64,000 nucleotides of DNA from Trichoplax adhaerens (Eukaryota; Placozoa; Uniplacotomia; Trichoplacea; Trichoplacidae). Positions 22,059 through 35,222 of the stretch are shown here, one piece after another. The stretch lies in contig NW_002060943.1 of assembly GCF_000150275.1 (NCBI RefSeq), positions 5,235,950-5,299,949 on the forward strand, given 5' to 3'. The notes under the pieces are model-generated. The model was given only the letters and a program-made list of their open reading frames with translations. It had not been told where the DNA came from and ran no database searches. Made by a program: the position numbers and the translations under genes. How positions within the stretch are numbered: the stretch's first letter is position 1; every line of letters starts with the position of its first letter.

Positions 22059-25000
22059 ATGGCCTCTATACCAGTCAGAGATGGACCACAGATTAATTCC
22101 GATCTGGATCTATTTCTCAAATTCTTCGTTCAAAAGGTAAAAGGCTATCCACTATGGCAGATTGTAGCATTTTCCAAGGCCATCACAGACTTAGATCGTG
22201 ATGGAGGCCAATGTACAACACATTGCTAACGATAACAGACTATACTAGCGTTAAGTGTCAGTATTTTCCCATAAGATGTCTATTGTAAATGCATTGGACC
22301 TTGACCATTCCAGGTGCACTCCATGAAATGACTCTATACTATAGGATTCTCTCTTATGTTTCAGTCTATCGATTGAATCTTGTATGGCCAAAATCATTTC
22401 ACCAAACTCCATTTCATCCATGTTATTATCATTCGTCATCATTTCATCCAGCACGGATAAATCTTCCATGTAGTTTGAAATAGGGTCTTAAAACAAGAGT
22501 AATATCACATGAGATAGCCTTGTCCTTCATTCCTTGTGTTCATTTCAACGATCGTATATTTGTCCCATTTTATTAGCTAGGCCTATAACCTACTCATCGC
22601 CAGTCATTTTTGGGGGGGATTCATGGCTCTCCAATCTTGACTCAAGTCAATTTCTACTCCATACTAGAATATCATGTTAGTAATGTTTTTCTTGTTTTTT
22701 TTCTTGGGTCATAGGCAACACAAGTAATAGCACAATCAAGAACTGGTCAAAAATACAGAACAAAATCCAAACCTACTCCTAGATCGACCGATTGGGTAAG
22801 TAATAGCCCATCATGATACTCCAAGATCGCTAGCAAGTCAACGTGTACAGTCTATTTGTTGTCTTGTTCGACGCCAATACTCTCCACTCGTGTCCCTTGG
22901 ACACGCTAACACAGACAAATGGATTGCCATTGCAATTTCATCGCAAAATATGGCACAATAGTTCAATGGATGAGGATGATCAAAGCTTTCTATGTTCGAT
23001 AGCCATTCTAACAGATAATCTAGACTTGTACTATCAATTTATCATAAAGTAATAGGGAATAAACAAGCTAGGCAATAATACGAGCCTTCAATGAATCAGA
23101 CGATTTCGTCATCATTTTTATAAGCTTGGAAATGTAGTACTATACCATGACTCTACTGGTAATGTTTCCAGCTTATAATCTTGTCATCTATTCATTGCTT
23201 TTCATCTTCATACAAATCAAAAATTGAAACCCAAACCCACTTTACTCTACTCCTCTCATCATACTTGCTTCGACGTAGAATTGCCATCATAGTAGCTGAC
23301 GACGAAAGGATTGTTATACACCAGCTTGTATTGTCGATTGTATTTTATATGACTTGAAATATTTCATCATTTAAAATACACAGTAGTCGTCTATGGATGA
23401 TGATACAACAAGTTGAATGGGTCATCACTAATTGATTATATATATCACTAAATTCATCCTCAATATGATAAACCCCAAATAACTTTGCAACAGTAGTCAA
23501 AACATTTATCCCGCACGTTCATGGTACAGTATTAATCTTGCCAACGGCTCTTGTCCTTTTCATTGTAAGATCCAATAATTGATTATTTACACAAACCAAC
23601 CAAGCCAAAAAAATAACCACGTTATTGGTAGCATTCCTCGATACCTTACAACTTCTAAATATGTAGAAACTAAAGTTAAGAATTCAAATTGTTTTTCTTA
23701 TTATGATTTTAGCAGTTACAGTTCTACTGTAACTGTATGCAATACCTCACGCCAACGATAATGATGGACTACACCATTGATATGACTATTCTTCCCTATT
23801 TCATCATGTCTTCGTAGTCAATTGGCACAATCGGGATAACCAATTGCGCTGTAGTGAATAAAGTGAAAAATGCTAGTCAAAACGGATCGATAGGAGAGTA
23901 GAGTGTACGTTATTTTAGCATAATATGCAATTAGAAATAGTGGTCATTTGCTCAACGTTTACCGATAATTGTAATTATGACCCTACTTCAACTTGTTCTC
24001 TCAAGATTGATATACAGTACACGAGTACAGCCATGCTGCAGTAAATGCACTTTACTCTATGCAGTATATAGTTCTATGTTGTACAGTAAACTTGTCACAG
24101 TATACGCAAATACACACTTACTCGTATAATAACCAGGCCTATCAATGCGATTGCCTCTCTACATTAAAAATTTTATAGTGTAATTGCACTCTTACTCGCT
24201 TGCTCTCAGTTAACTTTATGAAAGTAATCACCTTTGATCTACATAATTATCTACATGATATCGGCTACTACCTTAAAATCGATTATTCAACCTGCTTTTA
24301 CTACTGTAGCTTACAAGTTGCTATTTACAGCAAACGATATCATCAGTAAAGAATCAATCTTTTAGAGATTAATTGATATCATCGATACAGATTGCTAAAT
24401 TATCACCAATAAATATAATCAATTTCTGTATTTCCAACGCAAAAGATGAAAGTATTCCCTTACGGATTTTTGTACTCTATTATCGATAGTTCACGTTAGA
24501 TTTGGAAGATAATCGAGTCATTATTGATGAGATACGAACGTTATACTCCAGTAAATCGTTTCGTGAAGACGAGCCATTATGCATGGAAATTTCACTGACA
24601 TCACCAGAGGTAAGGTGTACTCTTGCTTAGTATCAAAATGTACTGTAATGTTAGTAATTCTCACCTTGTAAGTAAGTTTATAAAGTAACTGAAAATGGAA
24701 TATAGCGAACAGTTACATTGAACATCTTAATTCAGGGAAACTGTATGGTACTGGAAATTTGGTCCTTCACCTTGAATACTACCAAGTAAGAATCAGATTG
24801 TATAATTGACCATTGCAACCTTTAAATTCCTCCAACTATCACTAGTTATCCAAAGGAACTAATTTAATTCCTGTAGTCGCTACTTATGTCTGATTCACAT
24901 TAATTGTCCATTACAATACTTTTACTGCTTACCTGTAGCATGCGATCGATCTTGATAGTTTCACGGTCAAAACTACAATTATATTTATCTTTAGAATTGG

Positions 25001-27394
25001 TAACCTACTATATGAAGTGTTTGTCGCAGAAATAGTAATGCACAATTGTACAGTATATCGTTACATAGTACTGTAATTTAATCTTTCTAATCAGAAGTAC
25101 TATCGGAATGGATCATGTAAAATAGCCATTAGTACGGTACATAAACTGTTTATTAATATTAATAATAGTTGCCAATAAGGTATTAAAATACATACACTAA
25201 TCACTATATCAAATTATGGATGATACTTAGATTCGATCCTAATGTCCGTGTCCGGTACACAGTTTATAATCGTTTTGGTATGTTGCTAAGATCTCTCTTT
25301 GCTGTATCACGCGCCGTGCCGGCATATAATTTAGCAAGGAAACATGGCCATGAGGTTGATTTATTATATTGGTAAGTAGTTTATTACCGTAATGTTCATT
25401 TCTACAAGTTGAATTGTTCCATCGTGTGATACTCTTGTTCTGGAACTATGATCGCATAAAATAGTCAATTTAATGGGCGTCTTACAGATTCGTATTCTCA
25501 TCATACTTTCTCATACTTCTTTATCATACTTTCTATCATCCAGTTTATACTATGGAGAACCACAACTTAGTAACTTGGGAGAAGGTAAACTAGATACAAC
25601 TAATCTTTTAACTACCTCGATATAATTGTAATGGTGCTTACTTAAAAAATATTAACCCACAAAGGTTACAAAACACTACAAGTTGGATCTGTCGGGACTC
25701 CTGGTGGCTATTTAATTGTGTCTTTAGCGTACAGAAGTAAATATATTCTTGATGACAGGTATTTTCAAAATTTACTTCGATATGGAGGGAGTGTTATGTA
25801 CTACTCATTATCTTAGCCATTTGATCATAAAGACTTTTCCATCCTGCCATCATTTTGATCAATTTCTTATTGAACGTACTGATTACTATTAACATATACA
25901 CGTATACAATGGCATTACAAAACTAAATGGACTCAGTCATACTAGATCATAAATGCAGTTGTTGTTAGAAAGCCAAAGAATTTAACTAAAACCCTATTGT
26001 AATAAATTCTACGTGTTACACAGTAGCAATAAACACTATTTTTTAAACAGCAAATCGACCTTATAGCTAATATTTTCATTTTCTGCTTAACAACAGATCA
26101 TCACAAGATACTATTGGGCGTCCTCAGTCTGTGCGACCGAAACTAATTAAGAGTATTAACGACGGTCAAGTACTGGATGTAACTATGACCAGCAACTTAA
26201 AGTAAGTTTCATAGTAATCTTCTTATACCAAAAATGAATCATTCTCTTATTCACTTAAAATTTTAAAAATGAATTATGTCTACAAATACAATAGAGACCG
26301 AATAACCGATGAATTAGCAAGTGCTATGGCGGATGATTTCAGCAGTAAAAGTTCCACAACTGCTGCTGTACCTATTGTTAATAAAGATAAAATACCAAAT
26401 ACTGTCTCCGAATCTCCAGTCTGTCACAGGTATTTATTAATATCACTTCTATTACTATGTGTGTTTGCTAAAAACGCTAAATAGCGCACCTTTTTCTTTA
26501 GCCTACCTAAAACCACAGTTTTAGCAGCTTTTGTCGAAGGAAGTAGCCCTCAGGTAAGTGTAAAGCCTTCAAATTTAGGGTTAAAAGATAATTCAGTTGT
26601 AGTGGACAACCTCTGGTAGTTTTAAAAGCCAATCATTCATTATTTCTTTAGAATATGACACCACCTCGTCGGCCTTCAATGCCTGTCATCTTTTCGTCAC
26701 CGGTACCATTTCAATCATTATTGCAAGGAAGAAACGTAACCGCCCCTATTTTGGTAACGTCAAATAATGTTACTTATCTATCAAATATTTTTACTGATAA
26801 ATACAATTCGTAGAGACTTGTCTAATAAATTTTTATCTTTTAAATATTATTTCCAAGGATAAAGAGGGTATAGACGATTCAGCGGTTACTGGATCTTATG
26901 AAGGTACGCTAGGAATTGAAAGTCGGCGCGAAAGTTTTATGGAGGAGGATGATTTCGTTATGGTAGATTTGGTAAGGATAATTTGATCACTATAAATAAT
27001 AAGACATTACGTTGCAATGCTTGATATATGTATATTCGAAGATTCACTTATAAACATATATTACAGAACCCAGCGTTTGCTACAACACCTTCGCTGGAAT
27101 CCGATTTAGCTGCGTTTTATCGCGCGTGTCAATCTGCACCTAGACTTAGAATGTTCGATAATGATACAGCTCTTGACCTTACTGCACAAGGCCTCGTAAG
27201 TTGCGCGTTTGATGTTAGTTAAGGGATATTAAATACTAAGTCAATATCTATCTTAAAATAAATAGCTAGGATCATGATTAATATTCTATGTCTAATTAAA
27301 ATCTTAGGATACGATTGGGCAAGAATTAGACAACTTTAAAAAATTAGGAGAAGAATTTGAAAGCTCTTTGGGCCCATACGTAAAATTTGAATAG
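22059..27394 (+). CDS. ATG13: Autophagy-related protein 13 (ULK1/ATG1 complex subunit)
   Basis: ATG13 is the HORMA-domain adaptor of the ULK1/ATG1 kinase complex that starts autophagy, and it is a target of mTORC1. Fourteen exons read in frame: 22059-22136, 22715-22795, 24490-24609, 24736-24785, 25231-25371, 25544-25584, 25665-25758, 26097-26201, 26295-26429, 26502-26553, 26652-26753, 26858-26971, 27067-27195 and 27308-27394, giving 442 residues (human about 517). HORMA strings include QINSDLDLFLKFF, ATQVIAQSRTG, YTVYNRFGMLLRSL, YYGEPQLSNLGEG and LQVGSVGTPGGYLIVSLAYR. A disordered middle follows. Exons 12-13 encode EEDDFVMVDLNPAF, which matches the ATG8-binding LIR region of human ATG13 (DDFVMIDF). 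The tail GQELDNFKKLGEEFESS resembles the C-terminal ULK1/FIP200-contacting segment. Introns 2 (about 1.7 kb) and 5 flank well-conserved exons. Confidence 0.95.
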
Positions 27395-28819
27395 GCTGCG
27401 TCAGTTTTTTAAAATGAAAAAATTGGCGATAGTGTCAGTAGTACTAGGCTTTACTGTACAAATGTACCTATAAAGCGATAAGTACACTCAATTTGGACTG
27501 TATTTTTGTATGTTGATTCTGTACGATAAGTAAGTATTCATGTAATTCGTATGTTGCGAAAGAGTTTTTGCACAAGTCGCAAGCAAGATTCTATAATAAT
27601 CTAATTAAAAATTGCAACTATAAAACGTTAGGTTGCGTCCGACGATATCATCGCCTTCAGATTTATGTCTATTTGAAAAATTGTATTTATTTCATTATAG
27701 CGATGATTACTGTTTTTGTTTATTTGTGGCTAAAGTATTTGCGTTTCGGAAGCCACCTATGCTGCGAGTTGGCTAAATTTCGATAGGGATTATCATGGGG
27801 GTAAATATAATCTTTCGTACAACTATGGGGCTTGTAGCACTGCTTTACTATCAGCTCATACTTTTAAAACACTGTACAGTCGAAATAATATTAACATTGT
27901 CACTGTATACGTAACTAAGTTGTGATATAAAAAAATTAACTGATTACAAAACTTTTGTTTCCTTTACTAGATTTGTAAAGAATTTTAGTAACGGTTATAA
28001 CTGAATTTCCTTAGTAACAAACTTTAAACAAAAATCACGCTTTTTGCTCAGTATCAGTTATTTCAGCTATTTTAGTCAAAGTAAAGAAATTGTCTGATTT
28101 ATTGTCTAATATTTACCAGTATTGTTTATGAACGAATTGTTTTGACACTTATGTTTATAGTCATATGCTTTCTGGAACTTGCACCAACAACTATTACGAC
28201 TCAAATTTTAAGTATGCAAGCTTGTATATTTATTTCATTCTGAAATACTGTACTATAGTTACGGTATTTTAATAATTTTTTTAAGGCAAATCATTTCAAA
28301 GAATCAAAAATATTACGTACATATATATATATATATATAAATGTACACTAAATCAGCGGACAAATAAAAATGAAGAAAATGGAAAGTTAAATTGATAATT
28401 GGATTAATAATGTGCTTGTAGATCCTTTCAGTATGCAATTAAAGTTATTCGTAAACATGGTAGGAGTGCATAGTTACGTGTCTACAAGACAAGAACATAA
28501 TAAATAGATTTGTAATGCCATTCCACTTAGAAGTACGTTCGATACTAACTTAGCGACTATTTTAATACCAATTTGAGTAATCCTGATATAAACATTGGCT
28601 TAAAATTTAGCGTGAAAGATCATAGTTTCAACTAATCATTTACGAGATTATATCTGTAAAAGTAAAAGAGCCCCCGGTTTAGTAATCAATTCAGCTACGT
28701 TACCGTATAATACACCTTAAATGTTCATCTACTTTTAGTTCGGTTGGATAATATTATACAAGTAAAAATTTTAAGCTACTTTCAATTTTCTCACCGTATA
28801 ATTCGTTCCCCATTTGAAA
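27395..28819. other. Spacer between ATG13 and the zinc-finger gene
   Basis: This is AT-rich DNA holding the ATG13 3' UTR and the zinc-finger promoter. A (TA)n microsatellite lies at about 28320-28340. Short open frames (for example 27568-27786) have no recognisable similarity. No RNA gene was recognised. Confidence 0.5.
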
Positions 28820-30571
28820 ATGATAACGGAATATAGAAATTTTTCCAATGTATATCACGATGATAATCTATCGGATGTCAGGCATTTATGTAATGATTTT
28901 ATTGGTAAGGAATCCCAATCGTATATTTACAGGAACAGTAGGCAAGGAATAAATGTAACATGTAGCTATTGTAAAATGAAATTTGTTCACGCTTCGCATT
29001 TTTTAAATCATTTATGTCAATTTCATGACATCGACGAAGAGAATGCCAAACATCTAGTATCACTTCATCAACAAGATGCAAGTAGTAAAAGTCCTCCGGA
29101 TCAATCTATTCAACCAATTATAATAGAAGACGATGATGATGATGATATCGACGATAATTATAATGGCAAGATGACTAGCAGTGTAATGGTCAATAAAATC
29201 AAGTGTCGCTATTGCAATAAACTTATGCTTAGCGTGGCTCAATTAAAACGACATGTTCAACAGCATACTGGAATTAAATCTCATCGATGCAAGATATGCG
29301 GAAAAACTTTTAAAAGTTACTGTAACTACAGAAAGCATACATGGACCCATCGACAAAGCGGAATACAGTGTCCTGAATGTCATCGCTATTTCAAATCAGA
29401 AAAGACGTTAAGATCACATTCCATCCTACATTCTACTCAAGTTGCTATTTATTGTTCATTATGTCATCGTAGTTTAAAAAATCTATCAGGATTTAAAATA
29501 CATCTAAAAAAATTACACAAAGAATTAAGTAAAACTGAGGTTAAACAGCTTTTAGAGCAAGCACAGCAATATCAAGATCAGCCGCATCTAGATAAGCGGC
29601 AATCAAATTCAGAAAACTTGATTAATATAGGAGTAGTGAATGGGATAAAGCGTTTCAAACAAATTAATCAAAAGGTAACATCCCCTCTTAATAACGGTAA
29701 TGAATCATCTCAAATTGCGTTAGAGGATGATGGAGAGGAAATAGACATCGATATAAGCGATAATGCTGATGATTGTTATCAGAAACAGATGATTAAGGTA
29801 AAACAGGATGCAGATACTATTCAATTAAAAATTCGAAAACAATCTATTGATAGTTGCCATGATCGAAAAGGAGCTACGATCGTAGTTAATGAAAACGAAA
29901 TCAACTACACAGTATCGCCAATGCAACGTGATGGGTCTCACACGGAGATAAATTCTACCAATCAAGCTAGACAATTTGTTCAGGAAATTTCTCAAGCCTT
30001 ATCTAGATCCAGCTCGAAGATCATATCAAATTGTCAAAGTAAACGTCAAGGCTGTTCTACTATCACTAAAAACTCGGAGGTTTCATTTAAAGTTCCAAAA
30101 GTAGATGCAGCTACGTTAAAAAAATCGAATTTGACAACTGCAATAAATTCTAACGGTATGTCTGATACGCAGAATTTCAGTCGAGAAATACAACGAGACT
30201 GCCAAGATACTACAGGAGAATTGCAAACGGAAACAGAACTAAAGAACGCAATACCTCAACATTCTATGATTGTTAAGCGATCCAATGAAAATTATTGTAG
30301 GCATAGCAATGCAGTCCATATGTCATATCAGGATTCTACCACTACAGAAACGAATAGCCAATATGGCAAAAGTGTAGAAGACAACAGTAGCTGTACAGAG
30401 CAACAATTGCTATCAGACGTAGAAAGCGAAACTGATATCGAAAATGATGAAACCGATTCTGTATTGAATATATCTTGGTCTTGGATTCATGAGATTCAAT
30501 CTCAATTGTTAGGTAATACTAGTAAGGAAGAAATGGATATACAAATCTATAGTGATTCTGATTGGGAATGA
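28820..30571 (+). CDS. C2H2 zinc-finger protein, intronless, 583 residues
   Basis: This is a probable DNA-binding nuclear protein encoded by one exon. The first ATG in frame is at 28820 (MITEYRNF). An upstream in-frame TTG is not a likely start. Five C2H2 fingers are visible: residues about 48-69 (CSYC..HLCQFH, separated from the rest), 129-149 (CRYC..HVQQH), 157-177 (CKIC..HTWTH), 184-204 (CPEC..HSILH) and 212-233 (CSLC..HLKKLH). The HTGIKSH linker between fingers two and three is close to the classic TGEKP linker; the others are not. An acidic run of Asp at about 103-112 follows finger one. The remaining 350 residues are Ser/Gln/Asn-rich, probably disordered, and end in an acidic tail with WSWIHEIQ. 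I do not recognise an orthologue. Target and role are unknown. Confidence 0.88.
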   Translation: MITEYRNFSNVYHDDNLSDVRHLCNDFIGKESQSYIYRNSRQGINVTCSYCKMKFVHASHFLNHLCQFHDIDEENAKHLVSLHQQDASSKSPPDQSIQPIIIEDDDDDDIDDNYNGKMTSSVMVNKIKCRYCNKLMLSVAQLKRHVQQHTGIKSHRCKICGKTFKSYCNYRKHTWTHRQSGIQCPECHRYFKSEKTLRSHSILHSTQVAIYCSLCHRSLKNLSGFKIHLKKLHKELSKTEVKQLLEQAQQYQDQPHLDKRQSNSENLINIGVVNGIKRFKQINQKVTSPLNNGNESSQIALEDDGEEIDIDISDNADDCYQKQMIKVKQDADTIQLKIRKQSIDSCHDRKGATIVVNENEINYTVSPMQRDGSHTEINSTNQARQFVQEISQALSRSSSKIISNCQSKRQGCSTITKNSEVSFKVPKVDAATLKKSNLTTAINSNGMSDTQNFSREIQRDCQDTTGELQTETELKNAIPQHSMIVKRSNENYCRHSNAVHMSYQDSTTTETNSQYGKSVEDNSSCTEQQLLSDVESETDIENDETDSVLNISWSWIHEIQSQLLGNTSKEEMDIQIYSDSDWE

Positions 30572-31219
30572 CCGAATCGAATCAACTGTAAATTCTGTTA
30601 GATTATTGCTAGTAGAAAAGTGACTTAACAACGGATGCGCTATCTTAAGCAATCCATATCTACGTTCAGCAAGTAATACTGTTCTCTTAATATACTTGTA
30701 AACTGTATGCAGTACTTTACGGTTGCTTTGTTCTTATTGATTGATTTAAATTACCTGATATCATATCAGACAATCACTGTAAGAATTAATTAAATCATAA
30801 CGCAATATGTGCATTGGTAGTAAACAATATAGCACAACAGGAGAGAAATTTATAATTTCTAATGTAGTAAACGATAATGACGAAAAAATTTTTCACTGTA
30901 ATGATTTTGTTAATTGATATAAAACACTTTTATTGCCATATTTTAAACATTAACTACACCTTAAATAATGCAAAATACTTGGTATGCAGTTATATTTAAT
31001 TTAAGTTATGCAATATTAGGTGATTATCACCTTGATTACTATAGTTATGGCTTTCAAACTTATAGATTTTACAATCTTGTACATCTTACAGGATGAGAAA
31101 ATTCATGATACAGTACGAAGAAATAAAAATTTATTCTTGACCATATATACACCACCCGATAAGTTTTCGTTTGAGTAAATCATAGTCTTTAGAATCTGTA
31201 ATTACAGTACATTGCACAA
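30572..31219. other. Convergent 3' spacer, zinc-finger gene and ITFG2
   Basis: This holds the 3' ends of two converging genes. It is AT-rich with no open frame of note. Separate 3' UTRs and poly(A) signals must lie here but were not assigned. Confidence 0.4.
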
Positions 31220-34200
31220 TCACATAAAGAAAGACCAATATTGCTCATTCAGATGTAATAACTTACCCTTAGTAATCCCTTTTTTTCGTAATATTTGATC
31301 AATTGCTACAACCGCCTGAAAATAAATTGAATAAAATAGAGAACTGAATTACAATTTTAAGTACTTTATAGAGTAAAAGCCAAATAGCCATATTTACTTC
31401 ATTAGGTAGTTTGTCAAGCAAAGACTGCACTTTCTTGTAGGTAATTTCACGTTATAATACAGATCTATGTAACCATTGAAGGTAACATATACTANANNNN
31501 NNNNNNNNNNNNNNNNNNNNNNNNNNNNNNNNNNNNNNNNNNNNNNTTTAGGTTAAATAAACTTAAACTTACCACAAACAAATGCGATTATATTGTCGCC
31601 ATAATTAAATCGAACCATATCACCTTTGCCATCGTTAAAGTATGTAACACCGTCCCAAGCTGTCAGAACGACACAATCATATCCACCGTCCTTAGAAATC
31701 CATTCAATACAATATTAGTAACTGGATAATTTCACGTAATTTATGTATAAATTCTGTCAATCAGTAGAAATTAAAAGTGTTATATCATTTAGAGTAACAA
31801 AATTACCATAAGATCTAGTTTATTAAGAGCAAATAGTTGATGAGTGACTTGTCCAGACCAGATAGGCTTATAGAACTGATCACACAATAAAATATCTCCT
31901 TTATAAAAATCAAATAAAATCATAGTTAGCGCCTTATAACGATGTTGTCAAACTCACAGTCAGTTATGTAATGCGCATCGTAAAACTTTCATAGATACGA
32001 GTATAGTGAATTACTTTACATATTAATCCAAATTACCGTTTAACGTGCATAAAGCTTTCAATTCCTTTACTCCATCATCGGAATCTGTCGGGTTATAAGG
32101 AAAGATAAGGTAGGAATCACACAGATTTTCAGCTATAATTTAAAAAGGAATATCTTTGCTTTCAATTAAATAAACCAATTAGTTTAACTAACTTATTTTA
32201 ATTCCATTAAGAAACTGCGTCATGGTGCTGGTGGTCCTACAATTGGACAATGAACAGTATTCGACAGTACTGTCGTTTCTTGACATTACTCTGCTCTCAC
32301 TAGGGTTTCTAGTTAACACAGTAAGTATAACAGTAATATTAAGTCTTTTTAGCAGATATGACAAAATTCTCACCTGATCGTTAAATGAGGTTATGACGAA
32401 AAATTTTTACTAATTTACTTAAAACTGTGGGCACTGCTTTCGGATTCACTGGCTTCCATATACTTTGTGTCTTGAAAGAAACTCTTTCCAAACGATCCTA
32501 CAAGATCCTCCACTAGATCTGTAGAGATATCAGAACTTATAGATGTATTTTTTCCTTCTAACATTAAGTAAGCATATGTACAATCTGGCTGTGATGCAAT
32601 CAGGTAATATTGATTATCCATCGATGTAGCTGACGCTATTGTCTCTATCTATTAAGTATTTATATAGGAATTTGATTGATCATTCGAATAGTACATGGTC
32701 TTTTAGTAATTCAACGTATTAGTAACTATTTTACCTGCCCCTTTAGAGACCATTTATGTAAAAGTGTTAACTGCGATGAAGTTGATTGGATGCCTTGCTC
32801 TTCATTTGACAGCGTCACTGGTGCATATCTATACAATCTCACAACTCTATCTACGTAAGCTACAGCTAATTCTTGTTTTCCGTCGCCGTCTGTCCAAGAT
32901 AGAAAAAATTACATAATGTCAATTAAAATCAGTAGTTCAAGTTATAGTTTCTTTAAATTGCTTTTTGGTATTTACCAATATCTCGTAAAAGCAAAACTTT
33001 GCTATTGGCTAACATCCGTTGAGTAAATAATAGCTTGATAGATTTATCTTCTTTCTGTTCATCCTAATTGATAATAAGTAGTACTGTAGTCTCAAACAGG
33101 GCTACATTCGTCAATTATTTATATAACTTTACAAAGGAACACTCATTGAATTCCTACTTTTACCCCTTGATGTCCAGAGCAGTCAAAGACTCGACATAAG
33201 CCAGCGGCATTCATGCAAACTAAATAATTCTGTTTATTTATTAAAAGAATTGATGTCTATTGAGTGGAGAATCAGAGTCTTGAACATTTAATAGAAATAT
33301 TCATTTGGTCCAAAGATGTAGTAGCGGGTGTAACTTGTAATAATTGCTATTTACTACGGTAGAATACTTGCAGTTGTTAACATTACCTTTCCTTTATTCA
33401 AAATGTCCCCAATCGCAAGACAAGTGATCTAAAAATAGGATAATTTACTTTTCAGATTAATAGTCCATCCTAAGATAGCATCATTAGATTCAATTGATAT
33501 CAATACAATTACTATAACGTATACGTGATTATCATAAATATTGATTAAATGATATAGAAGCATACAAAATAACCGCAAGTCTTATAAACACAATGTTAAA
33601 AATGTGTTGACAACCATTAAATAATTGTAGCAACTTTGATCACAATAAATTCTTTGTATTATTATAGTTGAGTACATAGGACAGTGTTGTATCTTGCTTG
33701 AATCATTAGTGAGTTCACTCACAAATCCTAAACAGATTTTAGCTATTTCGTTACGTTGTTGAGTGAGTAGATTTGTAATATTATATTTGTTATTATATAC
33801 TCGTACTTTTATAGTGGAGTGTTATAGCGATGATATAATGGTTCATAATAACATTGATTTATACTGTTTGTCAGGTAATCAAGTAGTGCACATACGAGTT
33901 GAAATCAATAATCGAAGTGATTGGATGTACAGTAACTTGCGTTAACCTTTTATTGCACGCAACTATTAACTGTATAAACGGCTTTTTATCATTTTATGAT
34001 TAAATAGACGCCAAGTTCAGAATGCAGTTGTATGAATTTATAAACGTAATAGTATGTATTCACAGTAAATAGTAACAAATGCAACTATTTATCCATTTTA
34101 TGCACAATTATCTCAACATGGTGCAATACAGCGTTCATAACTATTACCGTTCCTAATCCGGTTGCTCGTTTCCAATAGGGTAGTATATTGCCTTTCTTAA

Positions 34201-35222
34201 TCTCCAGCACTCCATGAATATTGCCGATCGCTAATTCATTATCCTGCGAATAAGTACAGGCAACTCAGTACAGTTTGATTACAATATGGTAATGCTGCAG
34301 CTATTGACTACGATGCATTTACACCTTTATTTCAGAATCGAATATACAAATGTAGCTTTATTACAGAATCATAACGCTACAGGTGTTCATTATGATGAGT
34401 TTATATCGTTATTAAATTATACCGTCACTTTATGCGTAAATGATGCGGTAAAGCACGGGAAGCAGATCTATAATTGGAACACTTACTGTAAGATACGATG
34501 CTATTACCTAACTAGCACCATCCTGATGGTGCCTGTGTCAAACGATGGTAAATAAACTATCCCTATAATTGCATCTGCCAATCGATTGTAAATAAGTTGG
34601 AGAAATCAAATACGGAATCGAGACAAACTAGCAACATTGTAGACGGTACCGCGTTCAATCGATCATCCATGTAAACAAAGGGACCAAATTACTGAATGGA
34701 CATTAAGATATCGTATTAACTAACTAGCACTATCCTAATCGGTGCCATTATTATCAATCCGATCATTCATGTCGACAAATTGGAGAAATCAAGTGCAAAA
34801 TAGACATTACCGTACTTTAAAGATACAGTAGTTAGCAAACCAATACTATCCTCGTAGAGGCGTTTCAACCGATTGTAAACAAATTGGAGGGTTCCACTAC
34901 AGAATCGATATTACAGTAACTAGCACATCACCGCTAACGATCGTTTATAGAAACAAATTCAAGAAATCAAATGCAGAATCGATCAACACCAAATATCCTA
35001 ACGCTTCCTTCATGAATCGATCATTTATAGGAATAAATTGAAGAAATTAAAGACAGAATGAACATTTTAATTCATTCATAGATTAATTAATTCTTGTATT
35101 CAGTTGGATATTTTTGACATACGTACACCATCGTTACCGACATCTCCTAATACAACAGCTTGGGGGAAAAGATTGCCGGAGAAACTAAAGCTTAATTTCT
35201 CCACGAATGAGGCAGCATTCAT
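31220..35222 (-). CDS. ITFG2: ITFG2, KICSTOR complex subunit (FG-GAP-like beta-propeller)
   Basis: ITFG2 belongs to KICSTOR, which tethers GATOR1 to lysosomes so that amino-acid loss shuts off mTORC1. Minus-strand exons in order are 35127-35222, 34148-34243, 33387-33428, about 33173-33256, about 32966-33066, about 32735-32895, about 32420-32655, parts of 32190-32310, 32040-32130 and 31800-31900, about 31573-31695, and about 31257-31494 (interrupted). MNAASFVEKLSFSFSGNLFP matches the start of human ITFG2 (VALEFSGSLFP). FG-GAP-like repeats read LGDVGNDGDNELAIG, DGDGKQELAVAYVDRVVRLY, VTHQLFALNKLDL and VVLTAWDGVTYF. The last exon reads AIDQILRKKGITKGK and runs to a TGA at 31220, which requires reading through a GTAAGT at about 31264; a further exon is possible. 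A gap and an apparent 1-nt frame break affect the part at 31430-31546. Confidence 0.9.
31495..31546. other. Assembly gap (run of N)
   Basis: About 50 undetermined bases, with a lone A at 31496, lie inside ITFG2 between the exon ending FVCG and the one starting VYVTFNGYIDLYY. The true gap size is unknown. Base quality near it is doubtful. Confidence 0.98.

Noticed and set aside
22251-22469. Minus-strand open frame inside ATG13 intron 1
   Set aside because: It is an acidic peptide with no recognised similarity and no splice partners. The interval lies between two confirmed ATG13 exons.
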